Part shown: positions 7,389 through 14,982 of the stretch, one piece after another
Position numbering within the stretch: position 1 is the first letter of the stretch
Layout of the letters: every line of letters begins with the position of its first letter
Assembly: GCA_039925145.1 (NCBI GenBank)
Contig: JBDSZL010000011.1
Location: 1-24,531, forward strand
DNA length: 24,531 bases
DNA from: JBDSZL01 sp039925145
GTDB lineage: Bacteria; Acidobacteriota; Vicinamibacteria; Vicinamibacterales; SCN-69-37
Direction of reading: 5' to 3'
Notes under the pieces: model-generated
Seen by the model: only the letters and a program-made list of their open reading frames with translations
Told to the model about the DNA's origin: nothing
The model's database searches: none
Made by a program: the position numbers and the translations under genes

Positions 7389-8252
7389 GTGAACGGCGGA
7401 GGCTGCACGGTCTGCGGAGCGACAACGTTCGATGCGCCTGTGCTCGGACGGCTTGCGCGCTGCCAGACATGCTCGTATGTGTTCGCGCCCCGTACGCCGG
7501 CGCTGCTCGACGATGTGGCGGCCCTGTACAGCGGGTCGTATTTCACGGGCGCTGAATTCGGAGACTACGCGAGCCAGCGGCCGACGTTCGCGCGAAACTT
7601 TCGCGCCTACCTGCGGCGCATGCGGCGGTATGGCGCAACGGGCGGGCGCCTGTTCGAAGTCGGCTGCGCCTACGGATTCTTTCTGGAGCAGGCGCAAACG
7701 TCCTTCGATGCCGCCGGGATCGACGTGAACGCGGCGGCGATCGACGCCGCCCGGGCCATCGGCCTGCACGCCAGTCTCGGCGAGTTTCTGGACTATGCCG
7801 CGATCGCGCCGTTCGATGTGGTCTGCATGTGGGACACCATCGAGCACGTCCTGGAACCCCGCGGCTACATCGAGAAAGCTCGGGCGTTGCTGCGAGATGG
7901 AGGCCTGCTCTTCATGACCACCGGCGACATCGGCAGCCTGGTCGCGCGCATGCGAGGCAGCCACTGGCGGCAAATCCATCCGCCCTCGCACGTGAACTAC
8001 TTCTCGCGCGCCACCATCGCCCGTCTGCTGCAGTCGTCGGGTTTCGAGGTGCTGCCGATCCGATCCATCGGCACGCGCCGCGATCTGCTCAACGTGCTCC
8101 ACGGCCTGGCGCTGTTCTCCCGCAGGCCGCTGGTCCGCCACACGGCGGCGACCATCGAGCGGACCGGCGGCGCCTGGCTGCCGCCCGTGGGCCTGTACAT
8201 CAACCTCTACGACACGATGTTCGTCGCCGCCAGGAAGCGGCCCGCGGCATGA
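7389..8252 (+). CDS. zinc-ribbon class I SAM-dependent methyltransferase
   Basis: 287 residues from GTG 7389. An N-terminal four-cysteine ribbon (C6, C9, C25, C28) precedes a Rossmann methyltransferase with motif I E90-V-G-C-A-Y-G96 and the post-motif DTIEHV (149-154) followed by LRDGGLLFMTTGD. This is the Methyltransf_23-like arrangement frequent in O-antigen and polysaccharide clusters. The upstream ATG at 7351 reads into a stop after 13 codons, so it is not the start. The TGA overlaps the ATG of the GT2 gene (ATGA). It probably methylates a sugar or lipid-linked glycan; the acceptor is unknown. Confidence 0.85.
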   Translation: MNGGGCTVCGATTFDAPVLGRLARCQTCSYVFAPRTPALLDDVAALYSGSYFTGAEFGDYASQRPTFARNFRAYLRRMRRYGATGGRLFEVGCAYGFFLEQAQTSFDAAGIDVNAAAIDAARAIGLHASLGEFLDYAAIAPFDVVCMWDTIEHVLEPRGYIEKARALLRDGGLLFMTTGDIGSLVARMRGSHWRQIHPPSHVNYFSRATIARLLQSSGFEVLPIRSIGTRRDLLNVLHGLALFSRRPLVRHTAATIERTGGAWLPPVGLYINLYDTMFVAARKRPAA

Positions 8253-9238
8253 CCGTCGAGATCGTGGTTCCGGTCTTCAACGAGCAGGACAACGTGGAGA
8301 AGCTCTACCACGAGGTGGTGCGCGCGCTCGCGCCTCTGTCGCTTCCCTTCGTGTTCCTGTTTGTCGACGACGGCAGCTCCGACAACACGGTGGGCGTGCT
8401 CGAGCGCCTTCAGGCGACCGATCCGCGGGTCCGGGTGATCAGCTTCACACGCAACTTCGGCCACCAGGCCGCGCTGCTCGCCGGCCTGGAACACGCGACG
8501 GGCGATTGCGTGATCACCATGGACGGCGATCTCCAGCACCCGCCCGACGTGCTCCCGCAGCTGATCGAACGTTGGCAGGCCGGCTGCGACGTGGTGATTA
8601 CGACGCGGCAGTTCGGCCAATCCATCGGCCTGTTCAAACGGATCGCGACGCGAGCGTTCTACCGCATCATCAATACGCTGTCTGGCCTGCAAATGCCGCC
8701 AGGGGCCGCAGACTTCCGGCTGCTCGACCGTCACGTGGTCGAGACGATCACGAGCCTTCCCGAACGGCAGAAGTTCCTGCGCGGGCTCATCAGCTGGACC
8801 GGATTTCGTACGGGAGTCGTCGAGTACCAGGCGGCCAACCGGCACGCGGGCGAAGTCAGATACCTGCTGGCCCGCCGCATCCAGCTCGCGTGGGATGGCG
8901 TGACTGCGTTTTCCGCCGCTCCGCTGCGGGTGGCGTTCTACCTCGGGCTCGCGACATTCGGGTTCAGCGTCCTCTACGGCGCGGTTGCGATCGCCGCGAG
9001 GTTCACCGGCCACACGACTGAAGGGTGGACGTCGGTCCTCGTGAGCGTGCTCGCGCTCGGAGGCTTACAGATGATCTTCATCGGCCTCATCGGCGAGTAT
9101 CTCGCGCGCGTCTACGACGAAGTCAAAGGCCGGCCGATCTACGTCATCAAGAAAGACCGGAAAACCCGAGAGCCAGAATCTGGTGTCGCGGTCACAGCAA
9201 CGGGCGACGACACGGCCGCGCGCCCTCCCCAGCCATGA
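8249..9238 (+). CDS. GT2 polyprenyl-phosphate glycosyltransferase (GtrB/ArnC/DPM1-like)
   Basis: 329 residues. The GT-A fold motifs are VVPVFNEQDNV near the N terminus, VDDGSSD with D40-D41, and the metal-binding MDGDLQHPP (D92, D94). RNFGHQAALLAG and the later PPGAADFRLLDR are typical of dolichol/undecaprenyl-phosphate sugar transferases. Two membrane helices lie near residues 228-252 and 263-285, followed by GEYLARVYDEVKGRPIYV, as in GtrB/ArnC relatives. It should transfer a nucleotide-activated sugar to polyprenyl phosphate on the cytoplasmic face. The product would feed the two GT-C-like proteins encoded next. Both ends overlap neighbours by ATGA. The last 20 or so residues are low complexity. 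Confidence 0.9.
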   Translation: MTVEIVVPVFNEQDNVEKLYHEVVRALAPLSLPFVFLFVDDGSSDNTVGVLERLQATDPRVRVISFTRNFGHQAALLAGLEHATGDCVITMDGDLQHPPDVLPQLIERWQAGCDVVITTRQFGQSIGLFKRIATRAFYRIINTLSGLQMPPGAADFRLLDRHVVETITSLPERQKFLRGLISWTGFRTGVVEYQAANRHAGEVRYLLARRIQLAWDGVTAFSAAPLRVAFYLGLATFGFSVLYGAVAIAARFTGHTTEGWTSVLVSVLALGGLQMIFIGLIGEYLARVYDEVKGRPIYVIKKDRKTREPESGVAVTATGDDTAARPPQP

Positions 9239-11028
9239 CGCTTGGCGCCGGACCGGCCCCCGCCGCCGGCGCCGCTGGCGTTGCGGTCCCGAGCGCCGGA
9301 CCGCGCGCTCGTGCCATTCGCGTCGCCCTCATCATCAGTCAGCCCATCGTCATCCTGGTCGTGACCTGGCTGGCGCTTCATGGCTGGAGCCGCACGTTCC
9401 GCGCGCCTCTGGTCTATAGCGGCGACGCGCTGTTCTATCTGGCGCAGAGCAAGACCACCATCGAGCAGGGCTGGTGGTGGTGGAACCCGTCCCTGGCCGC
9501 ACCGCTCGGCTATCACGCCCTCGCATTCCCGCAGAACAGCAACGTCGACCAGGCGCTTGTCTGGATCGCCAGCCTGTTTACACACGACGTCGCACTTGTC
9601 GTAAACGTGACATGGCTGGCCATGCTGATGATCAGTGGAGCCACGGCCGCGTGGTGTCTTTCGCGGCTGGGAGTGTCGCGGCTGGGCGCGTGGGGCTCGG
9701 GCATTCTGTTCGCACTGAGCCCCTACGCGTTCTACCGCAATCTCACCCACTTCAATCTCGCGACGTATCTGATTCCGTTTGCGGCGACAGCGTCCGTGTT
9801 GCTCTCGGCAGACCCAAACCGCGTGAGATGGAGATGGGCCGGCTCCGGCGCGCTCTTCGCCGGCACGGTGCTGCTTGGCTTCAACAACACGTATTACGCG
9901 TTCTTCGCCGCCTATCTCGTGGCATGCGGCGCGCTGATCGGTGCGATTCGCGCGCGCGACGGCCGTCCCTTGCTCGCGGGCGCGACGTGTCTGGCCGCAC
10001 TGATGCTGGCGACGCTTCTGAACCTGCTCCCGAGTGTTCTCGTCTGGCACCAGCACGGCCGGCCGGAAGGATTGACCCATCGTGTGGGTGACGCCGAGCT
10101 CTACGGCCTCAAGCTCAGACAGCTGATCAGCCCACTCCCGGATCATTGGTTTCCGCCGTTCCGCGTCTGGAACGACAAGGAGGAGGCGGCGGGGTTCCCG
10201 GCAGAGACGGAGAACGGCATCTCGCGCCTCGGACTCATCGGATCGATCGGCCTGGTCGGCCTGCTGATCAGACTGCTGGCGCGGCGCGGGAGTAATCGCC
10301 TGCATCAAACCGAGCGGACGGGCGATTTGGCGGGGATGACCATGGCGGCCGTGCTGCTCGGCACGATCGGAGGCATCGGCAGTCTCTTCAGTCTGCTGGT
10401 CGCACCTGATATCCGCGCGTACAACCGGATCACGCCGTTCATCGCCTTTTTCGCGCTGGCGGCGGTCGCCCTCTGGATCGATCGCGCCACGCCGCGCCGG
10501 CGCACGCGTTCCATCGTGTGGGCCGCGGTGCTCACGGTGGGGCTCCTCGACGAGGTCGTCGCAGCCACGTTCTTCAATCGTCTCGCCTCGCCCGTTGCGG
10601 CCGAGGTCCGGCGTCTCAACGTGTTCGTCTCTGGCCTGGAGCAACGACTGCCCCGTGGTGCCCGCGTGTTCCAGTTGCCGGTGCGGCCCTATCCGCTCGA
10701 TGGCGGCGTCGCAGCCATGGGGACGTATGAGCACTTCAAGCCGTATCTCGCGTCGCACACGTTGCGCTGGAGCTATCCGGCCCTGACGCCAGCGCAGGTC
10801 CGTTGGGAGCATCGGGTCTCCGCACTGCCTCCCGGCGAATTCGTTCGCGCGCTTGCCCGGGACGGCTTCAGCGCGATTCTGGTGGATCGGCGCGGGTACG
10901 ACGACCACGGCGACGGCGCGGTGCAGGCACTGCGCAGCGGCACCTCCGCGCCCGGGATCATCGCGCAGAACAGCGACTACGTGGCGCTCGACGTTCGCGG
11001 CGAAGGTGTGCCGGGTGGGGCGCGATGA
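9235..11028 (+). CDS. multi-spanning GT-C-like glycosyltransferase, paralogue 1
   Basis: 597 residues. The first membrane helix (about 31-50) leads to an extracytoplasmic loop with YSGDALFYLAQ (D64), GWWWWNP (79-85) and FPQN (98-101). A tract of many helices follows, then a soluble C-terminal domain of about 150 residues beginning around RGARVFQLPVRPYPLDGG. An acidic residue in the first outer loop and this topology fit GT-C enzymes that use polyprenyl-phosphate sugars; the exact family is not recognised. It is a clear paralogue of the next gene. The start is taken at the ATGA overlap with the GT2 gene; the open frame extends further upstream, but that part lies within GT2. Confidence 0.8.
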   Translation: MTLGAGPAPAAGAAGVAVPSAGPRARAIRVALIISQPIVILVVTWLALHGWSRTFRAPLVYSGDALFYLAQSKTTIEQGWWWWNPSLAAPLGYHALAFPQNSNVDQALVWIASLFTHDVALVVNVTWLAMLMISGATAAWCLSRLGVSRLGAWGSGILFALSPYAFYRNLTHFNLATYLIPFAATASVLLSADPNRVRWRWAGSGALFAGTVLLGFNNTYYAFFAAYLVACGALIGAIRARDGRPLLAGATCLAALMLATLLNLLPSVLVWHQHGRPEGLTHRVGDAELYGLKLRQLISPLPDHWFPPFRVWNDKEEAAGFPAETENGISRLGLIGSIGLVGLLIRLLARRGSNRLHQTERTGDLAGMTMAAVLLGTIGGIGSLFSLLVAPDIRAYNRITPFIAFFALAAVALWIDRATPRRRTRSIVWAAVLTVGLLDEVVAATFFNRLASPVAAEVRRLNVFVSGLEQRLPRGARVFQLPVRPYPLDGGVAAMGTYEHFKPYLASHTLRWSYPALTPAQVRWEHRVSALPPGEFVRALARDGFSAILVDRRGYDDHGDGAVQALRSGTSAPGIIAQNSDYVALDVRGEGVPGGAR

Positions 11029-11069
11029 CGGTCGATCTGCGATCGGTGGCTGGAGGCGTTCTCGAGTGA
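11025..11069 (+). other. 14-codon minicistron bridging the two GT-C genes
   Basis: The ATG at 11025 overlaps the stop of paralogue 1 (ATGA) and the frame runs 14 codons to a TGA at 11067-11069, which overlaps the GTG start of paralogue 2 (GTGA). Ribosomes could pass by reinitiation from one membrane protein to the next. GGAGG at 11052-11056, nine bases before GTG 11066, supports the start of paralogue 2. Translation of the minicistron itself is unproven. Confidence 0.35.
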
Positions 11070-12814
11070 CCGCGCGTGTCGCTTCCTCACACGGCGCGGC
11101 GCCGTGGCCAGCGCGGATCCGGCGGGGCATGCTCTGGTGCGCAGCGCCGGCGCTCGCGGCGGTGTTGCTCTGGATGGGACTCGGAGGTCCCGGCCGCGAC
11201 TTCCACGTGCCCCTCGCGTTCTCGGGCGATGCACTCTTCTACTTTGCGCAGGGCAAGGGCACGATCGAACACGGCTGGTGGTGGCACAACCCCTCGATCG
11301 GCGTGCCGCTTCCCTATCCGGCGCTGGTCTTCCCCCAGAACACGAACGTGGAACAGGCCGTCGTGTGGCTGGTGGGTTGGGGGACGCGCGACGGGGTGCT
11401 CGGCGTCAACGTGGCCTGGATCGCGCTCGTCGCCCTGAGCGCCGCCAGTGCCACGTGGGGACTGCGTCGCGTCGGTGTCTCGATGCTCGGCGCCATCGTC
11501 TCGGGCGTGCTGTTCGCGATGACGCCCTACGCCATGTATCGCAATGTCGGGCACGTGAATCTGGCGATCTACCTGGTGCCTTTCGCCGCAACGGCCGCCA
11601 TGCTGATCGCCGCCGGACGGGTCGAACTCACGTGGCGGTCGCGGACCACGTGGGTGCTCGTCGCCGGAAACCTCCTGCTCGGATTCGACTACATCTATTA
11701 CGCATTCTTCGGAACCGCCCTGATCGCGGCCGCTGTTCTCCTTGGCCTTGGACGGGGGCGTCCCCGCGCGCTGCTGATGACCGCTGGCGTCTGGGGCGGT
11801 GCGATCGTGCTGGCCACCGCGCTGAATCTGCTGCCGACGCAACTGGCCTGGCGCACGTACGGCCAGCCAGGTGGGGTACAGCACGCGGCGGCTGAATCGG
11901 AAGTCCTTGGGTTGAAGATCCGGCATCTGGTGAGCCCTGTCGCCAACCATTGGTTTCCCCCCTTTGCAGACTGGCAGCGGCTCGAGCAGCGAGCCGACTT
12001 TCCGCTCGAAAACGAGAACGCCTACGGACGGCTTGGCAGCGTCGGGACCCTCGGCTTCCTGTGGCTGCTCCTCGTCATGGTCTTGCCCGAAGGTGCCCGC
12101 CGTGAAGACGACGGAGATGCCACCGCCGCCGCGGCGCGGTTGACGTGCGTGGCGCTGCTCATTGCAATGGTGGGCGCATTGGGCAGTCTGTTCAGTCTGC
12201 TCGTGGCGTCCCAGATTCGAGGGTACAACCGCATTGCGCCGTTCATCGTGTTCTTCTCGCTGGCCGGGTTGGCTCTCGCGATCGATCGCAAGACCCAGGC
12301 ACGCCGTTGGGGACGCCGCGTCGTGTGGGCCGCCGTGCTCGTGCTGGGTGTCCTGGATCAGTGGCCGCCCCTCGGCGATCTTGCCGCCGATCGCCGTGTG
12401 ATCGAGCCCGAGTTTCGCAAGATCGGCCGGTTCATCTCGCAGCTCGAATCAGGCCTCCCGGCCGGCGCCATGGTGTTCCAGTTGCCGATCCGCCCGTTTC
12501 CTGTCGATGAGGGTACCGACACCATGGGCATCTACGATCAGTTCCGGCCCTATCTGGCATCGCGTCATCTGCGGTGGAGTTATCCCGCGCTCTCCACCGA
12601 ACAGCAGCGCTGGCAGCAGAGGGCCGCCGGCCTGTCGCCCGCGGAACTGCCGTCGTTTCTGGCCGATGAGGGCTTCTCCGCCATTCTCATCAACCGGTGG
12701 GGCTACACGGATCTCGGCCAGTCGATCGCGCAGTCGCTCGGTGAGGGACCGCGCGCGCCCGCCGTGCTATCGCAGAACGAGGACTTCATCGCGCTCGACC
12801 TCGGCCGCCGGTAA
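11066..12814 (+). CDS. multi-spanning GT-C-like glycosyltransferase, paralogue 2
   Basis: 582 residues from GTG 11066, preceded by GGAGG at nine bases. An ATG at 11129 is a shorter alternative. The architecture matches its neighbour: FSGDALFYFAQ with D55, GWWWHNP, FPQN, a long multi-helix tract, NHWFPPF matching DHWFPPF of paralogue 1, GYNRIAPF matching AYNRITPF, and a C-terminal domain with VFQLPIRPFPVDEG and FRPYLASRHLRWSYPAL. Side-by-side reading shows near-continuous similarity, so the pair arose by tandem duplication. It probably adds a sugar from a polyprenyl carrier to a periplasmic acceptor; donor and acceptor are unknown. It is the last gene of this operon. Confidence 0.8.
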   Translation: MTARVASSHGAAPWPARIRRGMLWCAAPALAAVLLWMGLGGPGRDFHVPLAFSGDALFYFAQGKGTIEHGWWWHNPSIGVPLPYPALVFPQNTNVEQAVVWLVGWGTRDGVLGVNVAWIALVALSAASATWGLRRVGVSMLGAIVSGVLFAMTPYAMYRNVGHVNLAIYLVPFAATAAMLIAAGRVELTWRSRTTWVLVAGNLLLGFDYIYYAFFGTALIAAAVLLGLGRGRPRALLMTAGVWGGAIVLATALNLLPTQLAWRTYGQPGGVQHAAAESEVLGLKIRHLVSPVANHWFPPFADWQRLEQRADFPLENENAYGRLGSVGTLGFLWLLLVMVLPEGARREDDGDATAAAARLTCVALLIAMVGALGSLFSLLVASQIRGYNRIAPFIVFFSLAGLALAIDRKTQARRWGRRVVWAAVLVLGVLDQWPPLGDLAADRRVIEPEFRKIGRFISQLESGLPAGAMVFQLPIRPFPVDEGTDTMGIYDQFRPYLASRHLRWSYPALSTEQQRWQQRAAGLSPAELPSFLADEGFSAILINRWGYTDLGQSIAQSLGEGPRAPAVLSQNEDFIALDLGRR

Positions 12815-12838
12815 TCTGCGGGCACTCTCGACGCGCCT

Positions 12839-12879
12839 GACGTGCGTCCACCGGCTATACTTCTCGACGCACGCACGTC
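12839..12879 (+). promoter_or_regulatory. 9-bp inverted repeat centred on a -10-like TATACT
   Basis: GACGTGCGT at 12839-12847 is perfectly complementary to ACGCACGTC at 12871-12879. The intervening 23 bases hold TATACT at 12856-12861, exactly at the centre. Arms are 32 bp apart centre to centre, about three helical turns. The box would start transcription near 12868, 28 bases before ATG 12896. No good -35 is visible. A hairpin ending the upstream operon is an alternative reading. Confidence 0.4.
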
Positions 12880-12895
12880 CGCGTCGCAGGCCCTG

Positions 12896-13942
12896 ATGAC
12901 CACTACTCAACGCGCGGCAGATCATCGGCGCCCCCTGGGCGACGCACCTGCGTACTCGGCGGACCGAGCAGACGGCATCGTTCGCCTTCGAGACATGGGC
13001 AGCGATGTCCACGTGGCCGTGGCGCCCCATGCGGGCAACATGGCGTTCGAGATGAAGGTGTGCGGGCACGAGATTCTGCGCTTCCCGTTCGACAGTATCG
13101 AGGAATTCCTGCAGCACGATGGTGGCCTGCAGGGCATTCCGCTCCTGGCGCCGTGGGCCAACCGCCTCGACGAGCAGGCGTTCTACGCCAACGGCGAGCG
13201 CTTCGCTTTCGACATGGGTCTCGGCAACGTGCGCGGGGCGATTCCCATTCATGGGTTCTTGTCGCGGGCGTATGAGTGGCAGGTCGGCGAGATCGGCGCC
13301 GACCATTCCGCCGCCTGGGTGACCAGCACCCTCGACGTGTTTGCCAATCCGCGGTGGATGAAGCAGTTTCCGTTCGCGCACCGGATCGGCATGACGCATC
13401 GGCTCGAGAGCGGCACGCTCGAAGTGGCGACGTGGATCGAGAACATGGCTGCCATGCCCATGCCGGTCTCAATTGGCTTTCATCCCTACTTCACGCTGAC
13501 CGATTCGCCGCGCGACGAGTGGACGATCGCCGTTGGCGCGCGCTCTGTCTGGCCACTCGACTCCACCAAGATTCCGACCGGCGTCAAAGCGCCGATTGCG
13601 ACACTGTTCGAGGACCCCGCGCGCGTCCTGCTCAAGAATGTGGATCTCGACCACGTGTTTGGCGACCTCGTGCGTGACCACGACGGCCGGAGCACGATGA
13701 CGGTGACAGGCCGGAATCAGCGGATCGACGTGATTGCGGGTCCACGCTATCCATGCACGGTCATCTACGCGCCCCAGTCGCCTGCCGCGCAGGACCGCAA
13801 TTTCATTTGCTTCGAGCCCATGGCGGCAATCACCAACGGCATCAATCTGGCCCATCGCGGCCTGTACGACGAGTTGCAGAGCATCCCACCTGGCGGGACC
13901 TGGCGAGAGAGTTTCTGGGTCAGGCCGGGAGGGTTTTCGTAG
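12896..13942 (+). CDS. aldose 1-epimerase family protein
   Basis: 348 residues from ATG 12896; a GTG at 12842 would extend it by 18 codons but lies upstream of the -10-like TATACT. The galactose mutarotase fold is indicated by LLAPWANRLD (N89, R90), IPIHGFL (H119), the catalytic His segment SIGFHPYFTL (H196), and the catalytic Glu in ICFEPMAAITNGIN (E307). It should interconvert alpha and beta anomers of a hexose or act on a related sugar or sugar phosphate. The gene follows the GT-C operon after an 81-bp gap and is followed by an SDR gene 32 bp downstream, a pairing that suggests sugar oxidation. Confidence 0.87.
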   Translation: MTTTQRAADHRRPLGDAPAYSADRADGIVRLRDMGSDVHVAVAPHAGNMAFEMKVCGHEILRFPFDSIEEFLQHDGGLQGIPLLAPWANRLDEQAFYANGERFAFDMGLGNVRGAIPIHGFLSRAYEWQVGEIGADHSAAWVTSTLDVFANPRWMKQFPFAHRIGMTHRLESGTLEVATWIENMAAMPMPVSIGFHPYFTLTDSPRDEWTIAVGARSVWPLDSTKIPTGVKAPIATLFEDPARVLLKNVDLDHVFGDLVRDHDGRSTMTVTGRNQRIDVIAGPRYPCTVIYAPQSPAAQDRNFICFEPMAAITNGINLAHRGLYDELQSIPPGGTWRESFWVRPGGFS

Positions 13943-13974
13943 GAGACTGGGGGCGACGCCCCTCGCGCATTCAT
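13941..13974 (+). promoter_or_regulatory. AGGAG and small hairpin between epimerase and SDR genes
   Basis: AGGAG at 13941-13945 lies 29 bases before the only usable SDR start at 13975, too far for direct use. Between them GGGGC at 13950-13954 pairs with GCCCC at 13958-13962 around a GAC loop. Folding would shorten the effective distance but still leave about 16 bases. The role is uncertain. Confidence 0.25.
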
Positions 13975-14754
13975 ATGACACACAGACACGTTCTCGAAAG
14001 TTTTCAGCTGAAGGGGAAGGTGGCGCTCGTCACTGGCGGCGCACGAGGGCTCGGGCGCACCATTGCCCTCGCGCTCGCCGAAGCCGGCGCCGATGTGGCC
14101 CTGGCGGGGCGCACGCTGTCGAGCCTCGAAGCCACCGCAAAGGAACTGGCCGATCAAACGGGTTGTAAGGTGCGGCCGTTCGCTGCCGACGTCACGAAAC
14201 AGGACGATGTGACGCGTCTGGCGGGCGAGGTGGAAGCCGCGCTCGGTCCGGTCGACATCCTGGTGAACAACGCCGGCAACAACATCCGCGGCAACGTCCA
14301 GGATCTCTCGGAGGCGGACTGGGACTCGGTGCTCAACACCAACCTCAAGGGGCCCTTTCTCTGCTCACGCGCCATTGGACCGGCCATGGCCACGCGCGGC
14401 TGGGGGCGCATCATCAACCTCGGATCGATCCTGTCGGTGATCGCACTGCCGGGACGTGCGCCCTACGCGTCGGCCAAGGCTGGCGTCACCTCGCTGACGC
14501 GTGTGCTCGCGCTGGAGTGGGCTGGCACAGGGGTGACGGTCAACGCCATCTGCCCGGGCCCTTTCGGCACCGAGATGAACCGGCCGCTCCTCGACGACCC
14601 GGTCAAGTACGCGGAGTTCGTGCGCAACATCCCGATGGGCCGCTGGGGTGAGCTGGACGAGCTCGCCGGGCTGGTGGTACTGCTGGCGTCAGACGCCTCG
14701 TCGTTCATCACGGGCAGTTCCATTCTGATCGACGGCGGCTGGACGGCGAGGTAG
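13975..14754 (+). CDS. SDR-family oxidoreductase (gluconate 5-dehydrogenase/KduD-like)
   Basis: 259 residues, the usual classical SDR length. Cofactor motif TGGARGLG (20-27), NNAG (98-101), N123, and catalytic S151, Y164 and K168 (YASAK) are all present, with PGPFGTEMN and a C-terminal ITGSSILIDGGW. The opening FQLKGKVALVTGGARGLG resembles gluconate 5-dehydrogenase and 2-dehydro-3-deoxygluconate 5-dehydrogenase. R46 after the second strand (AGR) suggests NADP(H). The gene follows the epimerase, so a sugar or sugar-acid substrate is likely. Earlier in-frame codons belong to the epimerase frame region; ATG 13975 is the first start after that gene. A G-rich heptamer array begins directly after the TAG. 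Confidence 0.87.
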   Translation: MTHRHVLESFQLKGKVALVTGGARGLGRTIALALAEAGADVALAGRTLSSLEATAKELADQTGCKVRPFAADVTKQDDVTRLAGEVEAALGPVDILVNNAGNNIRGNVQDLSEADWDSVLNTNLKGPFLCSRAIGPAMATRGWGRIINLGSILSVIALPGRAPYASAKAGVTSLTRVLALEWAGTGVTVNAICPGPFGTEMNRPLLDDPVKYAEFVRNIPMGRWGELDELAGLVVLLASDASSFITGSSILIDGGWTAR

Positions 14755-14882
14755 GGCTCGCAGGCTCGCGGCTCGCACGCTCGCGGCTTGGGGCTCGGGG
14801 CTTGGGGCTTGGGGCTGGGGGCTGGGGGCTTGGGGCTCGCGGCTCGGGGCTTGGGGCTTGGGGCTTGGGGCTTGGGGCTTGG
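14755..14882 (+). repeat. G-rich heptamer array, copy 2 (about 18 units)
   Basis: The array begins at the base after the SDR stop. Read as GGCTNGN, units run GGCTCGC (early, with two 8-base variants) and then GGCTTGG, GGCTCGG and GGCTGGG, ending in five uniform GGCTTGG. The early units are more diverged and the late ones nearly identical, suggesting recent expansion at the distal end. Many G4 runs make it a G-quadruplex candidate in DNA and in the transcript. Confidence 0.92.
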
Positions 14883-14909
14883 GAGGAACCGCCCTGGAGC
14901 CCGAGCCGG

Positions 14910-14938
14910 TATAAGATTGCCTGTTTTGAATTGCCTGT
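14910..14938 (+). promoter_or_regulatory. -10-like TATAAG followed by a 9-bp direct repeat
   Basis: TATAAG at 14910-14915 resembles a -10 box; no convincing -35 lies upstream, where the heptamer array ends. ATTGCCTGT occurs at 14916-14924 and again at 14930-14938, 14 bases apart. This would place tandem regulator half-sites across the start of transcription. The repeats are seen directly; function is inferred. Confidence 0.35.
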
Positions 14939-14982
14939 CTGCGCTGGGACGGGGCGTTGCACCGCTTGTGCGGAGGTTTGAC

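Noticed and set aside
9139..11130. 663-codon open frame on the minus strand opposite GT-C paralogue 1
   Set aside because: Composition is Arg/His/Gln-rich low-complexity of the kind produced opposite GC-rich genes, with no motif. The + strand frame has clear helices, motifs and a paralogue.
14788..14982. N-terminal extension of the DRE-TIM enzyme through the heptamer array (Gly-Leu-Gly-Ala-Trp repeats)
   Set aside because: It is simple translation of the DNA repeat. GGAGG six bases before ATG 14983 and the family N terminus fix the start downstream.
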